A DNA stretch of 64,000 nucleotides from the NCBI GenBank assembly GCA_905221605.1, contig CAJNDS010001557.1, positions 101,001-165,000 of the forward strand, read 5' to 3'. The translations under genes were made by a program, and so were the position numbers. This DNA is from Symbiodinium natans (Eukaryota > Sar > Dinophyceae > Suessiales > Symbiodiniaceae). How positions within the stretch are numbered: the first letter of the stretch is position 1; each line of letters starts with the position of its first letter. The notes under the pieces are model-generated. The model saw only the letters and a program-made list of their open reading frames with translations. It searched no databases and was not told the origin of the DNA. This document shows, piece after piece, positions 63,893-64,000 of this stretch.

Positions 63893-64000
63893 CCCGAAAC
63901 CCTAAACCCTAAACTTAAACCCTAAACCCTAAAATAAACTTCTATTGGCTACTCTGTGTCCTAGACCAAGAGTCCTCAGAACCTGAGCCCCTTGATCCTG

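Larger units (their letters stand above)
1..64000. repeat. Interspersed TTTAGGG / CCCTAAA telomere-like arrays
   Basis: Short arrays of the heptamer TTTAGGG (or its complement) and decayed variants occur every few hundred bases through the window, in both orientations, each usually with 3 to 20 units. They are absent only from the LINE (16063-23407), the interior of the LTR element and the 52.8-54.2 kb block. In 1-28 kb the arrays mostly border exons: CCCTAAA on the low-coordinate side and TTTAGGG on the high-coordinate side of each minus-strand exon. TTTAGGG is the known dinoflagellate telomere unit, but the interruption by genes and the switching strand argue against a real chromosome end. 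Stretches between listed features hold only these repeats, foldback elements and short unassigned sequence. Confidence 0.95.

Noticed and set aside
1-64000. Interpretation as a true telomere or subtelomere end
   Set aside because: Arrays are short, switch strand constantly and alternate with exons of a conserved gene.
1-64000. CRISPR-like array (repeats with unique spacers)
   Set aside because: The repeat is a telomere-type heptamer in variable copy number and the spacers are exons or foldbacks of uneven size. No cas genes are present.

Overview
The window looks like nuclear DNA of a dinoflagellate, probably a Symbiodiniaceae-like species. The reasons are: pervasive TTTAGGG/CCCTAAA arrays; a conserved housekeeping gene cut into very small exons whose introns use GC, GA and GT donors with AG|G acceptors (a known dinoflagellate habit); long non-LTR and copia-like retroelements; and many short foldback elements. 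The assignment to a genus is inference.

Region 1-28 kb (minus strand). Most of the apparently unique 20-100 bp islands between the telomere-like arrays are exons of one gene. Reading the islands on the minus strand and joining them at AG|G acceptors gives 24 exons (27998 down to 41) that stay in frame throughout (about 443 codons) and match inosine-5'-monophosphate dehydrogenase (IMPDH) almost from end to end. The first exon (with the start codon) and the last exon (3' of position 41) were not found. Introns are typically bordered by a TTTAGGG array just after the donor and a CCCTAAA array just before the acceptor (transcript sense), so the two intron ends are complementary. Two introns are flanked by direct repeats of 11 and 17 bp, which suggests they arose by insertion.

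16.0-23.4 kb. A complete LINE-type retrotransposon lies in the same orientation inside an IMPDH intron. It has 17-bp target-site duplications, a short oligo(A) tail, an ORF1-like region with a coiled coil, and a long ORF2 with endonuclease, reverse transcriptase, CCHC and RNase H parts.

29.1-37.9 kb (plus strand). An LTR element of 8.86 kb with nearly identical 286/287-bp LTRs, a copia-type primer-binding site (complementary to the anticodon arm of initiator tRNA-Met) and a polypurine tract. Instead of gag-pol it encodes a 715-codon ORF (WW domain, start of an S1 domain) and a 1900-codon ORF in the -1 frame (rest of the S1 domain, MLLE/PABC domain, six CCCH zinc fingers). A canonical X XXY YYZ slippery heptamer lies in the overlap. 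No reverse transcriptase, integrase or protease is visible. This is the strongest candidate for an undescribed system in the window.

38-64 kb. More telomere-like arrays, foldback elements and coding-like islands, nearly all readable on the minus strand. They look like exons of at least one further gene that I cannot identify. Two of its introns are exactly a 111-113 bp foldback element whose own inverted termini supply the GA donor and the AG acceptor. A 0.55-kb inverted repeat with three CACGTG palindromes lies at 53.3-53.9 kb.
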